Shown here one piece after another: positions 1 through 11,209 of a stretch of DNA of 64,000 nucleotides. Each line of letters starts with the position of its first letter. Positions within the stretch are counted from its first letter, which is position 1. The notes below the pieces were generated by a model. The model was not told the DNA's origin, searched no databases, and saw only the letters and a list, made by a program, of their open reading frames with translations. The position numbers were made by a program, and so were the translations under genes. This stretch comes from Gnetum montanum (Eukaryota; Streptophyta; Gnetopsida; Gnetales; Gnetaceae). The DNA lies in contig MNCI01029297.1 in the NCBI GenBank assembly GCA_015680685.1, forward strand, positions 249,376-313,375. The letters are read 5' to 3'.

Positions 1-41
1 AGTCTCTTTTGAAGTGCTAGGCTGAAATTATTGGTGTTTCA
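1..41 (-). repeat. 3' LTR of element B, truncated by the window edge
   Basis: On the minus strand the LTR starts TGAAACACC at position 41 and matches the start of the 5' LTR of B, which ends at 21323, and the LTR starts of A at 9367 and 17516. Only 41 bases lie in the window. Confidence 0.85.
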
Positions 42-57
42 CTGGCCCCTCTTTGTG
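42..57 (-). promoter_or_regulatory. Polypurine tract of element B
   Basis: The minus strand reads AAAGAGGGGCCAG directly before the LTR start, the expected plus-strand priming site. Element A has the related AAATAGGGGCCAA at the same place. Confidence 0.75.
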
Positions 58-1441
58 ACGTCTGGAAGAATCCACCCAAGAGGATTTGACAAAGTGCAAA
101 ACACCATGAACAACAAAGCATCAAACATTAACCTTTGGCCCTTGGCTGGGTGTCATCGCATCATTTTCAAAAGTACATGGGATCGGGGAAATGTGGTTTA
201 AGATGCAAGGGGATTGGTTGAAACTAGGGGAAACCAAGAGTTGATCAAGGGATATGATTGTTGTTGGGATTATTAGATAGGAATGCTCTCACGTGAACAA
301 GCTATATCTTTGGTCTTTGTCAATAGCCAACATTCAGCAGACTTGGAGCCAAGACATAGGAAGTGCTTTCTTTGGAGAAATGGGACTCTTAAAGAGTGTT
401 TATGGGGCCTGTTGTAAATAGCCAAAGCCACGCGATGATGTGCAACATGGTTACTTTGAGACACAAGTGTAACTATTTTTCAAGACAATTACCTTCTTGC
501 CTAGGGCTTATATGAGAATGGCCAACAGTCTTTTGTTTATGATGTCAACAAGGTCATGAAGACCTTTTCTATGCATTTTGCTCTTTGACCTTTTTGTTCT
601 CTTTTTATTTTCTTGTTTTCTTTTTAAATTTTTGCTCTATTTTTTATTTTTCCTTTCTCTTTTATTTTTTGAAAGAGCTTTCTTTTTGTGCCGTGCTTGT
701 GTATGAGCACTTGCATTTTGCATCATGTACTATGTATTGTGTTTTGCATCGCAACTGCTTAGAGAGATACAGTGTGCAATACTGTATCAAGAGTGTTGAG
801 CTAAGTGGAATGTATCTGGGGTTATAACTAAGTAGGACATGATGGGGGGAAATAGAGGATGTATCAGGAGTTAGGAATGTACTTATGAACAAATTGATTA
901 ACCTAGTTGCATGCGTTAGGAAAAAAATGTGATACCTTGTCATCATGATGAAGTGCATCTATCCATGAATGCCTCAGAAGTGTCATCCTGCAAACACAAT
1001 TCCAAGAAGACAAGAAAACCATAAATGAAACAATCAGCTAAACACTTTAAACAAGGTGATGGAGTCATCATGTGCAATTTTCAAAGCAGACAGAATCATG
1101 ACCAGCATTATGGCATCATTAGGACCCATGGGATGAATCATGCAGCAAGTCTTTGTGGAACATGAACAGCCGATTGCAATGACACATCTTTTCAAATTTT
1201 TCCTGGTCATCGATGATGTCACCAGTTTATAGTCTTAGCGAACTGTTGTGGATTAGTTTCATGTGATAACCCCTTAGACAGTGCCAGTTTAGCGTCGTGG
1301 CAGATGGTGCATTGCTAGTTTATAGTCATAGAAGACTGTGAAGAGGAAAACTAGTTTATAGTCTTAGTGGACTCTAGATGCTAGTTTCATGTCATGGCAG
1401 ATGGATGTAGCAGTTTAGTGTCATACCAGACAGAACTCTAT
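58..1441 (-). other. 3' untranslated region of element B
   Basis: This lies between integrase and the 3' LTR and aligns to 16129-17501 of element A on the other strand. No credible gene was seen. It has a T-rich tract at about 590-670 (A-rich on the sense strand). From about 1220 to 1441 there are degenerate copies of a motif ending in TATAAACTAG or AAACTGG, related to the regular array that follows. Confidence 0.6.
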
Positions 1442-1665
1442 GGTATCAATTTTAAGTCATGATGCCAAGACTACTCTGTCGTATTAGTTTTAAGTCATGA
1501 TGCCAGGACTACTCTGTGGTATCAGTTTTAAGTCATGATGCCAGAACTACTCTGTGGTATCAGTTTTAAGTCATGATGCCAAGACTATTCTGTGGTATCA
1601 GTTTTAAGTCATGATGCCAGGACTACTCTGTGGTATCAGTTTTAAGTCATGATGCCAGGACTATA
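1442..1665 (-). repeat. Tandem array, six copies of a 38-bp unit, 3' of pol in element B
   Basis: Copies start at 1442, 1480, 1518, 1556, 1594 and 1632 and differ at a few positions. Each holds the plus-strand core TTTTAAGTCATGATGCC. Element A has the matching array with a 37-bp unit at 15904-16128. The array sits just downstream of the integrase stop, so it is untranslated. Confidence 0.9.
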
Positions 1666-1681
1666 AGGTACCTCAAGTTTG

Positions 1682-2760
1682 TCAAACAAAGTACCTTTTC
1701 AAGTACAAGTGGTTTGTAGGATTGGTGAACTCGTTTCCATCCATGTCAGCAAGTTTGAATGCTCCATTGTTGTATGCCTTGGTGACTAGGTAAGGCCCTT
1801 CCCAGTTGGCTGAGAATTTTTTTGGATGTTCTTGGGCTACCTTAAGGACTAGATCTCCTTCTTTGATTGGGTGTTTATGAAGATCGTGCTTGTGCCTTTG
1901 CCTTTTTTTTTTTTGGTACCATTCAATTTGATCAAGCCTTTGTACATGTTCCTCCTCTACCGAATCGAGGTTGGAAATGTGCAATTCATTATTTTGACTT
2001 TCATCGAGGAGGCTAGAGAGAGCTATTCGCAATGAGGGAACCTGCAATTCTAAAGGTAAAATAGCTTCAGATCCGTACACTAGACTATATGGAGTTTTAC
2101 CTATGGATGTTTGATGTGTCATTCTGTAAGCCCATAATGTGTAGACTAATTGTTCATGCCATCATTTCTTGCTCTGATTTAGCATCTTTTGAAGCACCAT
2201 GATGACATTTTTGTTTGTAGCCTCTTCTTGACCATCGTTTTGTGGGTAGTAAGGTGATGAAAATGTGTGTTTAATGCCCAGACATTCACAAAAACTTTTG
2301 GTATCTGCGTTGCTGAATTGTGGCCCATTGTCGGTAATGATGGTCATTGGAATACCAAAATGAGTCATGATATTTTCCATTATGAAAGTGCAAATTTGTT
2401 TTGATGTGGTCTTCCTAAGAGGAATAGCTTCCACCGACTTTGTGAAATATTCAGTTGCAGTGATAATGAAGCTATGGCCTGTTGAAGATGACAGCGTTAT
2501 TGGTTCAATTAAGTCTAAACCCCATTTTTGGAATGGCCATGTGATTTGTGCAATATTCAATTCGTTGGGTGGTACATGTATTAGATTACCATGCTTTTGG
2601 CAAATGTCACATGTTCTAACCTTGGAGATGCAATCATATTCCATGTGTGGCCAATAGTAACCTAAGTCCCTAATCTTTGTTGCCATTGCTCTAGGTGCTA
2701 TATGTCCTTCACAAAGTCCTTCGTGGATTTTTTTCTATGATTGTTTGACCATCAGTGCTA
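1682..2760 (-). pseudogene. Integrase of element B (broken)
   Basis: Integrase inserts the element cDNA into the host chromosome. The N-terminal zinc module is visible (H and H near HEGLCEGH, then CDICQ). The catalytic core has the expected acids in GLDLIEP, TDNGPQF and DGQEEATNK. A C-terminal part with GKTPYSLVYGSEA and WEGPYLVTKAYNNGAF follows. The frame is continuous from about 2760 to 1682 apart from one TGA at 2162-2164, between QSKK and the next residues WHEQLVY. It belongs to the same polyprotein as RNase H upstream, in the same frame. It is inactive unless the stop is read through. Confidence 0.9.
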
Positions 2761-2950
2761 CTAACACACATTGACAAAATGCCTTCATAGGATTTACGAC
2801 ACAAGGTATCTCCTATTAATGCATATTGACGGGAATGTTTTCATACGACATCTTTTTGAGCATTTGTCAAGTGTTGTGGAGGTTCTCCTCTTAGAAGATA
2901 CTCTTTTATGTCATCATACCATTCTATTGCACATGTTGTACTAATAGATG

Positions 2951-3590
2951 CTACAGATACTCATTTAGAGTGTTAATTATAGGTTCAACACAACTGGTTA
3001 TAGAACTAGGTAATGCATGGAACATTTTAGGTGTCATGTTTAAGGCTAGTATGGCAAGTGCATTAGCGATGGTGTTTTCGCTTCTAGGGACATGTTGTAT
3101 ATCCACTTCTACAAGTTGCCTCACTAGATGTTTAGTCAAATCACAATACAGTTGCAAATAGAGAGCTTTGCATGTGTAGACTTCAGTGACTTGATTAATA
3201 ACTAATTGCAAATCACCTCAAACTACAAGGCATGAGATTCCCAAAGTTAATGCTACTTGAAGTCCTCTAAGAATACCTTCGTATTCTACTACGTTATTGG
3301 TGCAACGAAAGTTTAAGCGATAGGCAGAAGGTTGGATTTCTCCATAGGGATATGTTAAAATGGCTGTAGCACTTCCTCCTCAAGAGGTTGAAGCTCCATC
3401 GAAGTAGAGGATTGCCTCATAATCATCAGGTACAGTGTCTATACTATTAACATTTTCATCTGGGAATTCTGGGCTTATCGTTGCTTGATCATGCGTTGGC
3501 GAGACAGTTAGTTGTGTGACTATTGCTTGACCTTTTGTGAAAGATTGAGCGACATAGTGTAGGTCAAACTTTGTGATCATTGCTTTCCAC
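2951..3590 (-). pseudogene. RNase H of element B (broken)
   Basis: RNase H removes the RNA strand during reverse transcription. The family motifs are visible: LYFDGAST, then NNVVEYEGI, then a GDLQL segment and finally HVPRSENTIANALA. The last motif normally reads ADALA; here the catalytic Asp codon is AAT (Asn), a G-to-A change. In-frame stops lie between 3212 and 3379. The frame matches the downstream integrase. The strong match to the form found between RT and IN in Tat elements is family knowledge; whether a second RNase H precedes it was not resolved. Confidence 0.8.
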
Positions 3591-3740
3591 CTAGCTAAAT
3601 GACTTGACTCATATATGTTATTAGTGATGGCACAGAGAACATTATCCTTGTAAATGATGTAAACTTGATTACGGAAGAGATAATGTCACCATTTCTTCAA
3701 GGAGAAGATGAGGGCGAGGCATGATTTTTCTGTCATTGTA

Positions 3741-4840
3741 TCATTGTTCATAGGCTATTAAAGCATGGCTTAGATAATATATAGGGATCTCAACCCCATC
3801 TTGACATTTTTGACAAATCATGGATGTGATGGAGAAACCAAAAGTTGCAAGATAGATGTAGAAAAGTCTGTCACTTTGTGGAGGATAAATAGTTGGTAGC
3901 TGGGCCAACTCTTGTTTTATGTTCTCAAACACTTCTTGGCATTTTTGAGTCCATTGGAAATGTATATTCTTTCGTAATAGATGTTTCATGGGACTCAACT
4001 TATCCGTCAGCCTTTCGATAAAGCGTCTAATGAATTGTATCCTACCTTGGAGGCTGCACAGTTCGGTAAGGTTTCTTGGTGGTTGCATATTGGTTATCGC
4101 TTTAACCTTATTGGGGTCTACCTGTATCCCTATTTTGGAAACTAGAAAACCAAGCATTTTGCCCATTTTAACACCAAAGACACACTTTTTTGGGTTGAGC
4201 CTAAGGTCATATTTGAGACAACATTTAAGCACTAAGTCTAGATCTTTTCCATGTTGTTCAGTTGTTTTAGACTTGACTGCTATATCATCAACATAATCAT
4301 TGAGCAAATTGAGCATGTAGTCACTAAATATGTATGTCATTGGTTGCTAATATGTAGCACCTACATTTTTAAGGCCAAATGGCATCATCTTATAACAAAA
4401 TGTCCCCCAAGGTGTCATAAAAGTTATCCTAAGTTAATGCTTTAGATTAATTCTTATTTGATTGTAGCCTGAAAATTTGTCCATAAAGGATAACAGTGCA
4501 TGCCTAGCTATCGTGTCAATAAGTTAATTAATGCTAGGTAAAGGAAAGTCACCTTTTATAGTGGCTATGTTGAGGTCACGGAACTCAATGCATATGCATA
4601 TACTACCATCCTTCTTGGGGACTACAACTATGTTTGATACCCAATCAGAATAGTCGACAGCTCAGATGAAATTGGCTTGGTAGAGCTTTGTGATCTCAAC
4701 GTGGACTGCTAATGCCACTTCGAGTCTAAACTTTCGTTCCTTTTTCTTTACTGGTTTAATTTTTTCATCAAAAAAAATGTTATGTTGGATGATCTGAGGA
4801 TCTAGTCCCAGCATGTTTGTATATGACCATGCAAACATTT
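3741..4840 (-). pseudogene. Reverse transcriptase of element B (broken)
   Basis: Reverse transcriptase copies element RNA into DNA. In order, the conceptual translation shows an N-terminal KxERKFRLEV segment, VVVPKKDGS, a FRDLN motif, FMTPWGTFCYKMMPFGL, and the catalytic YVDD at 4284-4295 followed by the thumb (GFLVSKIGIQVDPNKV) and the start of the connection domain. Several stops and a frame change separate the pieces; the longest open part is 3741-4340. The polyprotein linker continues to about 5120. Element A lacks this whole block. Confidence 0.9.
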
Positions 4841-5120
4841 TTATGTTGTCTTTTAAAACCTGAGTGATGTCACCTATGAGTTGTGGATCTAGTAAGGCAC
4901 TTAATTTTAAGGTTCTAGCTTCGTCATTGACTGTAGTAATGGGGATTTCAACTAGATGATCTTCAGTGATATTGTTAGCTTCTAGATCTAGAGTTTTAGC
5001 TACGTTTTTAGGTGGATGGATTTAGATCCAAAGATTCTAGGCAGATCGCTCTTTCTACATCTTCCTATGGTCTGTTGAGAGACAATACTGAGAGGATGTT
5101 GTTGGTGGCCATGATGCTCA

Positions 5121-5663
5121 CTCTTGCCAATTAAAATAGGAGTGAAATAAGAGACACTCCCTCAGTAGGAGAGTTACAAAGTGTAAACGAACATAGGATA
5201 ATTAAGCTGGTGGAATGTATAAAGACTGATGTAATGGCCTGAATTTAATTGTGGTATAAAATGGTTGCATTCCTTCTTTATCTTGATGTTTTATGTAAAT
5301 ATTTTTGTTATTTCTCATGTTTTTTTATTGTTTTTCTTTGTTTTCTAGAGTATATGTATGCAACTAAATGTAACATAAATTTCTAAAGTGTAAAGCGAGA
5401 TGTAAGGTAAATACTTGGAAAAGAAAGCAACGATCATGCAAGAATCTAAATCATAACTTATAACCTGTAAGCAAAAATCCAACGTAAAATGATGATAGTT
5501 CGTAAATCTATAACTTGTTGGCTCTAGTTTAAAGCCATTTCAAGCTTGGTACATCAGTTTAAAGTCTTGATGGACTATTGCATCTATTGTTAAAGAAAGG
5601 ATTACTAGTTTTATGCCATGGTGGGACAAAGGTAGTAACATTTTCAAAAAGTTTTAAATGGAA
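5121..5663 (-). other. Spacer between protease and pol regions of element B
   Basis: No convincing coding sequence was seen. About 5209-5640 aligns to 15281-15760 of element A on the opposite strand, including a stretch near 5230-5280 with GTGGTATAAAATGG. Scattered copies of a TTTAAAG(C/T) repeat core lie at 5520-5640. The alignment with A stops near 5209, which marks where A lost pol. Confidence 0.6.
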
Positions 5664-5860
5664 TCAGCCATTTCTGACCATGGATAGTTTAATGTCATTA
5701 CGGACGTTTGTTGGCAGTTTTAACATCATACCAAACGTGTCGTAGTTTAACGCCATCTCAGACATTTCGTAGTTTAATGTCATCTCTAACATTTCGTAGT
5801 TTAACGGCATTTCGTACATTTCGTAGTTTAACGTCATTTCGGACATTTCGCCTCACTCAT
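5664..5860 (-). repeat. Degenerate 27-bp tandem array downstream of protease, element B
   Basis: Roughly seven units of 27 bp with the sense core ATGACGTTAAACTA, translating as 9-residue repeats close to MTLNYELSE. Element A carries a longer version at 14905-15278. Confidence 0.8.
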
Positions 5861-5885
5861 TCTAGTCGTTGAGTTTCCTCTTAAT

Positions 5886-6900
5886 CTATTGTAGCTTAAT
5901 GTGTGGGGCTGGGCATATGGGTATGATTTTATATTCACCTTCCCCTTCATCAATGATGTCAAAGGGTAGTTCTGACCAAGAGACATCAGTAGGAATGGCT
6001 CCTATGTCTGCATCCTCTTGTGTTTCTTTAGTGCTAGTCGGATTGTGAATCAATGTTTGGTTCACGTTTTGATGTATGTTCACAGTTTCTTTTTTAGGCT
6101 TAACAAACTCAATTTCTAACCCTTGACCTACCTCAAGATATGAGGAAGTGATAGATGTTGTTGTATCCCCATGTATGATGATCTCACCACCCTCATAAGG
6201 TAGGTGGATCTCGTGATGGATTGGTGAAGATACGGCTTTAAGTTGTGCTAGCCAAGGACGTCCTAGGATCAGATTGAACCCTAGCATTTCATCAACCACT
6301 ATGAATTCAGCTGATGTAGGGAATTGGTCACTGGCTATGAAATCTAAGGTAACCATGCCTTTCACTCCCACATGGGAACCACTAACGGATCTCAAGAAAG
6401 ATGTTGTCATGGGTTGTACTTGTTTAGTGAGTCCCACTTTTTCGATGATAGAAAAAGATATTACATTTGTTGCCACACCATCATCGACATGCACCCTACG
6501 TATTTTGAAATGATCAACCTATATTGTTATGAACATAGGGGCCATGGTGATTTCCCTTGTTTTCTCATCTAGCTTAATGTCCTTAACGCGGAACTCTAGG
6601 GATGTGGTCTTCAATTCCTAAAGTTGAAGGGATAATACTACATAAATGGATGGTTCATCTATAGGAAGATCCTCACTAACAAGAATTGAAGTTAACATCT
6701 ATACGAGAGCCTCTCGATGTACTGGTGAAGTCATTACTAGGTCATACAAACTTAAAGTAGTATTCTTTTGTTTTAAGGCTTGTGTGACCTGGGTCAACGT
6801 ATTTGCTAGGTCTTTACCATTTGGGACATTCTTATCCATAGAGATTTGGTCCATTTGACCTAGCATTCGTATTTCTCATGGAGGGGTTTTTATGTTAGTA
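5886..6900 (-). pseudogene. Aspartic protease region of element B (broken)
   Basis: The protease would cleave the Gag-Pol polyprotein. The catalytic region reads VHVDDGVATNVISF, with a D-D-G triad-like motif, and the second conserved block reads NLILGRPWL. An acidic C-terminal tail (EGEGEYKIIP) follows. The open part is 5886-6494, and the N-terminal extension to about 6900 has scattered stops. Compared with element A (13782-14888), B keeps the CAA codon after PWLA, where A has a stop. This part is in a different frame from gag. Confidence 0.85.
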
Positions 6901-7000
6901 GCTGAGGATGCTGGGTTTGGGATATGACTCACAACATCATCTTTGTTTTGGTGACTTGTACTAGACTCATGGGAATGGCGCTTAGCGATGTATGCTTTGG

Positions 7001-9366
7001 CTATCCTAATCTGTGTCTATGGTTTTCTCTCTCCATGCGCTCTCTTTTTTCCCTTTCCATGCGCTCTCTTATTAGCCTATCAGCAAGACGTTCTCGCAAA
7101 GGTCGTCGAGAAGTGGAGGCAGGTTGTGTGCCAAGGTGTTTTGGCACCCGGACCACAAAGGGAATGGGTTGATTTTCAGATGGTATGTTTGTTGTGGTGG
7201 CAACCAAAGGAGGTATGCGGATGATGAATGGTTTTGATGGTGTGGGGGATGTGTGCATGGTGAAAGGGATTTCAGGATATGTTGGGGTAGGTGTGTTTTC
7301 TGAATGCTCGGGAATCACAAAAGGTTTTCGAGGAACATCATGTCTGTCTTCCACATGGATAGTATTAATCACATATGGTGCATCATTAGTATTAAGAGGA
7401 TCCTTGTCGACCCCCATGGATTGGTTTTGAGGTTTTACCGGGTTTGTCTCGTCAAACACCACTTCACCCCTATTAATCATGCGTTGTATGTCTTGTTTCA
7501 ATGTAAAGCAGTAATCAGTCCCATGACCACACCATTGGTGATATTCACAAAACCTATCCAACCTAAAGCCTTTTGGAATGGGAGGTTCGTTGGTTGTTGT
7601 TAAGGCTGGATTTTTGGCCAATTCGCAAAAGAGATCATGTCTTTGTGAGGCTGTAGGAGACATTTTTTTGTGTTTAATGAGCCCAGCCTTTAGAAGTTGA
7701 TCAAGTAGATGTGAAGGCTTCATGGGTAATGGTGTGTATTGATCAGGGTCTTTCCTTTTGAAGGTATGGGCATGACCTGTGTTGTTGTTTCTATTTGAAG
7801 AATCTTTAGGTGTAGGAGTGGGTGTGGCTCTTTCATAGTTGTTTGAGACAACGGGTTGTTTTTCCTTTTGTCCTGGGTAACTAGGTTGGGCTGTTTCAAC
7901 CACTGCTGCTACTGTTGTTTTGGATTTATCTTTCCTTGTGTGTTGACTCCTAAAGGTTGAGTAGGCTGGGTCATTACTTGTTTGTGCAGCCTCTTCTATG
8001 TCTTTAATTTGTACAAATGCCTAACTCAAAGTATGGGGTTTTAGATAATAAAGCTTTGATTTAATGAAGTCATTTGTGACTACCTTAAGGATGGTAAGCA
8101 GATATGTTTCAGGAATAGGTTTGTGAAGTTCATTCAGGGTGGTGCTCCATCTTTGGATAAACTTCTATGCTGGCTCTAAAGGTGCTTGTTTAATTTGGAT
8201 CAGGCTATCTAACGTGGCTTCAGGTTTTAGATTGTATTTGAAACAGGTGAAAAATTGGTGCAAAAAATCCTCCAGAGAAGATATAGAGCTATTGGGTAAG
8301 GCTTGGTACTAGTCTAAGGCTCTTCCTACTAAGGACATAGCAAATATATGCAGAATTACATGGGGCCATGCCTGAAGGAAAAGAAATTTAGTTCAGAATG
8401 TCACTAGGTGGGCCTTTGGGTCTCCCTCTCCATTGTACTTGGTTAACTGAGGTAATGAGACTCCTTTTGGCAAGGTTAAGGTTGGAACTAAGGGGTTAAT
8501 TGGGTCATCTTGATAGAAATCTAGTACTTTGACTTCCTCATTGTTCAAAGTTTTAAGGCATTTTAATTCCTCTGCCACGGAGTGCATCATTTTTTGTGTG
8601 TATGCCCATTTTTGGGCAGTAGGCAGACTAGCGGTTTGGGTTGATGGTAATTGATAATGACTCGATTGTGGCTTCATTTGTGGAAAAAGAGGTTGTTGGA
8701 CTATTTTTTGTTGTGGTGGGACAACATTCGACACTAAGATTATGGGATGTGGTACACTGTGTTGAATAGCTGGTGGGAGCCACTACCTAGTCACAGGTTG
8801 TGAAGTGATTTTTGGTGTTTTTTGGATTTGCACTTAAGGTACATAATGGATGGACGTGAAAGTAGGTATGACTGATGGAATTCTAATCACTTGAGGTCTA
8901 GAATTCATGCTTGCATTAGTCTGTTGGGATTGTGTTTGTAATGGTATGATGGAAGTAGATGCATTAGTTTGAACGTTGGACTTGGAGAAGATGGGGATGG
9001 GAATGGCTACTTCCCATAAGGAAGCTGGTGGTGGAAATATTGTTTCTTCTAGGAATGGTTGAAACAGTGGGTTTGTATGGGCATGGAGGCTAATGGTATG
9101 GTATCATTCTCCATGTTCAGATTGGACTGCAAAGTCATCTTCTTCATCTTGAGGCTCTATGGGAGGTAGCTGTAACGCTTGACTTCTAGCCATGAGAAGT
9201 TGGGATATGAGTCTATGATGGTGTTCAGAGAGTGGGATTATGTCAAATGCTGAAGGGATTATCTCACAAACTCCCTTGTGGATAAGTTCATAGTCTCGTT
9301 TTTCTTCCCTTTTCATACGGTCAATAGGTAGGTTGGCTTGGATTTTGACACATATGAAGTTGTACT
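7001..9366 (-). pseudogene. gag of element B, main part (broken, continues at 19175-19351)
   Basis: Gag packages the element RNA. Three open pieces in one frame (9104-9316, 8393-8734, 7001-7903) cover most of it. A Pro/Gln-rich middle is followed by a capsid-like block and a finger-like motif CEYHQWCGHGTDYC, then a charged Arg/Glu-rich tail. The first Cys of the finger is present here but is Tyr in element A. The gag start lies across the inserted element A, at 19351. In-frame stops include a W-to-stop change in the capsid block (KALD-stop-Y). The stop at 7001 comes before the protease region. Confidence 0.85.
9362..9366. repeat. Target-site duplication GTACT, left copy
   Basis: GTACT directly precedes the TG of the 5' LTR of element A and is repeated directly after the CA of the 3' LTR at 19175-19179. 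It proves that A inserted here as a unit. Confidence 0.93.
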
Positions 9367-11023
9367 TGAAACACCACTAATTTTGGCCTAGCACTTTCAG
9401 ACAAGAATCAAGCTAAGTCATGCTACTACCCAACATGAGTACAACGTGATCAAAACTTGGAGGCCTCTGAAACAGCCCCTGATGGCCCATGATTCAACAA
9501 GCAAAGTCCGCCCAGGGTTTACAAGCGACTACACCAACTTCCAACATCCAGAATTAAAAGTTTCAGGTTCAAAATGTTTGGTTTTGGCTAAGTACACTTT
9601 GGTTACTTTTTTAGATGCTGCACAGCGTAAGGATCAGCGTCACCAACTTTTGGAGCCCCGAAATTGAGTTCAAATAGGCTGAAATTGAGCACAAGGACCC
9701 CCCATGACCTTCACCAAGGTCCCCAGTAGCTCCCAGCCTCCAAAAAATCAAGATTTGGGCCTCAAATATGCCATTTTGACTTAGTGACGCTGGGGTTACT
9801 TTTTCAGACGCTGCACAACGTAAGGATCAGCGTCACCAATTTTTGGAGCCCCAAAACTGAGCCAAAATGACTTGATTTTAAGGGTGTAAGTCATCCTCAA
9901 GGTTCAATATTAATAACTATGGGTCCCACCCCCTTAGAAATTCCAGATTTCAGCCCAAAATTGCATGTTTTGGAGGTCACACTACAGGTCACACTGCAAG
10001 TCATGCTGGATGCTAGACAAGCGAGGCGGTGTTAATCCTTCTTGATTTTCTTTTTCAAGAAATCTATAAAATGGAAAAGGGATATGAAAGCCCATGCAAA
10101 ATCAAGCTAAATATTCAGCTATATATATATATATATATATATAACTTTTCAAGCGAGCTGGAGCTAGAGCTAATCTTTCTAAATTTTCTTTTTAACTTTT
10201 TTATCGCTTGAGGGCTTGTATTTCTAATTTGTATTTTTTTATGGGCTTGAATGACCCACAAATTGTAAAATACATTGAACCTGGTCAAAGAAAACCATAG
10301 CCAAACCCTAGCCCAACCCTATAAATACCCTATCAATTCACACAAACTAGAGGCAAAAAGAAGAAGATTGAAGGAGGCAAAAAAGAAGAAGATTGAGGAA
10401 GGAAAGAATTGGAGAGATTGGAAATTCTGAAAAATTGGAGAGATTGGCAATTCTAAAAAATTGGAGAGATTGGCAATTCTGAAAAATTGGTAGTTCTGAA
10501 AAAGGATAGAAATTGCAATCCTTGGGTGCTCGGCACATCTGATTGTTGGCTTCCAATTTTTTCTCACGTTCATCGTCACATCATCGTGTCATATCATTCC
10601 GAGGCTAGGCGTTTGACTTGCCATCCATACGTGTGCAACTACGCTTTGACTGGTGCATATTCCTATTTGAACAATACAATACAGTTTCATTATTGCCTCC
10701 CATTTACATTATTTACTTCATTTTATGATTTGTTTAAAATATAGCTCTATTTACACTTTGTTTATAATTCAGTACGCTTTGTTTATATTTCGTATCGCTG
10801 TTTACATTCCGTTTACATCCTGTTTATGATAACCCCAGTGCTAGCTGTAGCTTATGCTCGAGGAAGTCCTTGGTTGATTTGCATGCAATCCATCCAAGGC
10901 ACTCTGCCTTCGTTTACTTTTCCAGCTTGCCCTCGGGCGAAGGTAGGGTCAACTGTGGCTATGTGACGATCTCTCAGTGTTTGTTTCCTTTCCAGCCTTA
11001 CACCGAAGATTTAGGTCAGTACA
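9367..11023 (+). repeat. 5' LTR of element A
   Basis: 1657 bp, starting TGAAACACC and ending GTCAGTACA. It contains two copies of a hairpin-capable module (9614-9641 and 9807-9834), an (AT)n run near 10121-10143, a TATA box at 10320-10327, and about four copies of GGAGAGATTGGCAATTCTG (10410-10500). The primer binding site follows six bases later. Confidence 0.93.
10320..10327 (+). promoter_or_regulatory. TATA box in the 5' LTR of element A
   Basis: TATAAATA lies in a conserved context (CAACCC before, CCCTAT after). It recurs at 18461-18468 in the 3' LTR and at 20326-20333 (minus strand) in the LTR of B, so it is the likely core promoter marking the U3/R border. Confidence 0.7.
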
Positions 11024-11028
11024 ATTTT

Positions 11029-11047
11029 TGGTGCTAGAAGGAGGACC
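11029..11047 (+). promoter_or_regulatory. Primer binding site of element A
   Basis: TGGTGCTAGAAGGAGGACC begins six bases after the LTR. Element B has TGGCGCTAGAAGGAGGG at the same place. The leading TGG pairs with a tRNA CCA end; I did not assign the tRNA. Confidence 0.75.
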
Positions 11048-11209
11048 CTTTCTTATTATTGGTTAAAACCTCACTACCTGTCAAATCTCATCCATCTTGC
11101 CCATTTGAGTCTCCTGATCCCCATTGATCACACTGAGCTTGTGTCACCCCACGCTATAACTGCTTGCGATCCAACTCCATTCATCTATCCCAATCCATTC
11201 ACATTTATC

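Larger units (their letters stand above)
1..9366 (-). mobile_element. Element B, left segment: Tat-like Ty3/gypsy retrotransposon (pol, pro, most of gag, start of 3' LTR)
   Basis: This is the larger part of a minus-strand LTR retrotransposon. Reading leftwards it holds gag, aspartic protease, reverse transcriptase, RNase H, integrase, a repeat-rich 3' untranslated region, a polypurine tract and the first 41 bases of the 3' LTR, which runs off the window. The domain order (PR-RT-RH-IN) and the RT motif YVDDIAVKS place it in Ty3/gypsy; the CxxH...GHxTDxC gag finger suggests the Tat lineage (inference). The rest of the element, the gag start and the 5' LTR, is at 19175-21323. Removing element A and one GTACT copy restores a continuous gag alignment. 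All coding parts carry stops, so it is inactive. Confidence 0.9.

Noticed and set aside
1442-1665. Possible CRISPR-like array
   Set aside because: Units are head-to-tail with no spacers, lie in a plant retrotransposon and match the array in element A.
7185-7603. Plus-strand ORFs over the B gag region (also 13127-13739 minus over A gag)
   Set aside because: They are antisense shadows of gag, and the sense frame carries the recognisable motifs.
10029-10211. Short ORF over the (AT)n run in the A LTR
   Set aside because: Low-complexity sequence; not kept in the other LTR in the same frame.
10319-10579. Repeated-phrase ORFs (NLSNF-like) on the minus strand, also at 18484-18696
   Set aside because: They are the GGAGAGATTGGCAATTCTG repeats of the LTR read backwards.
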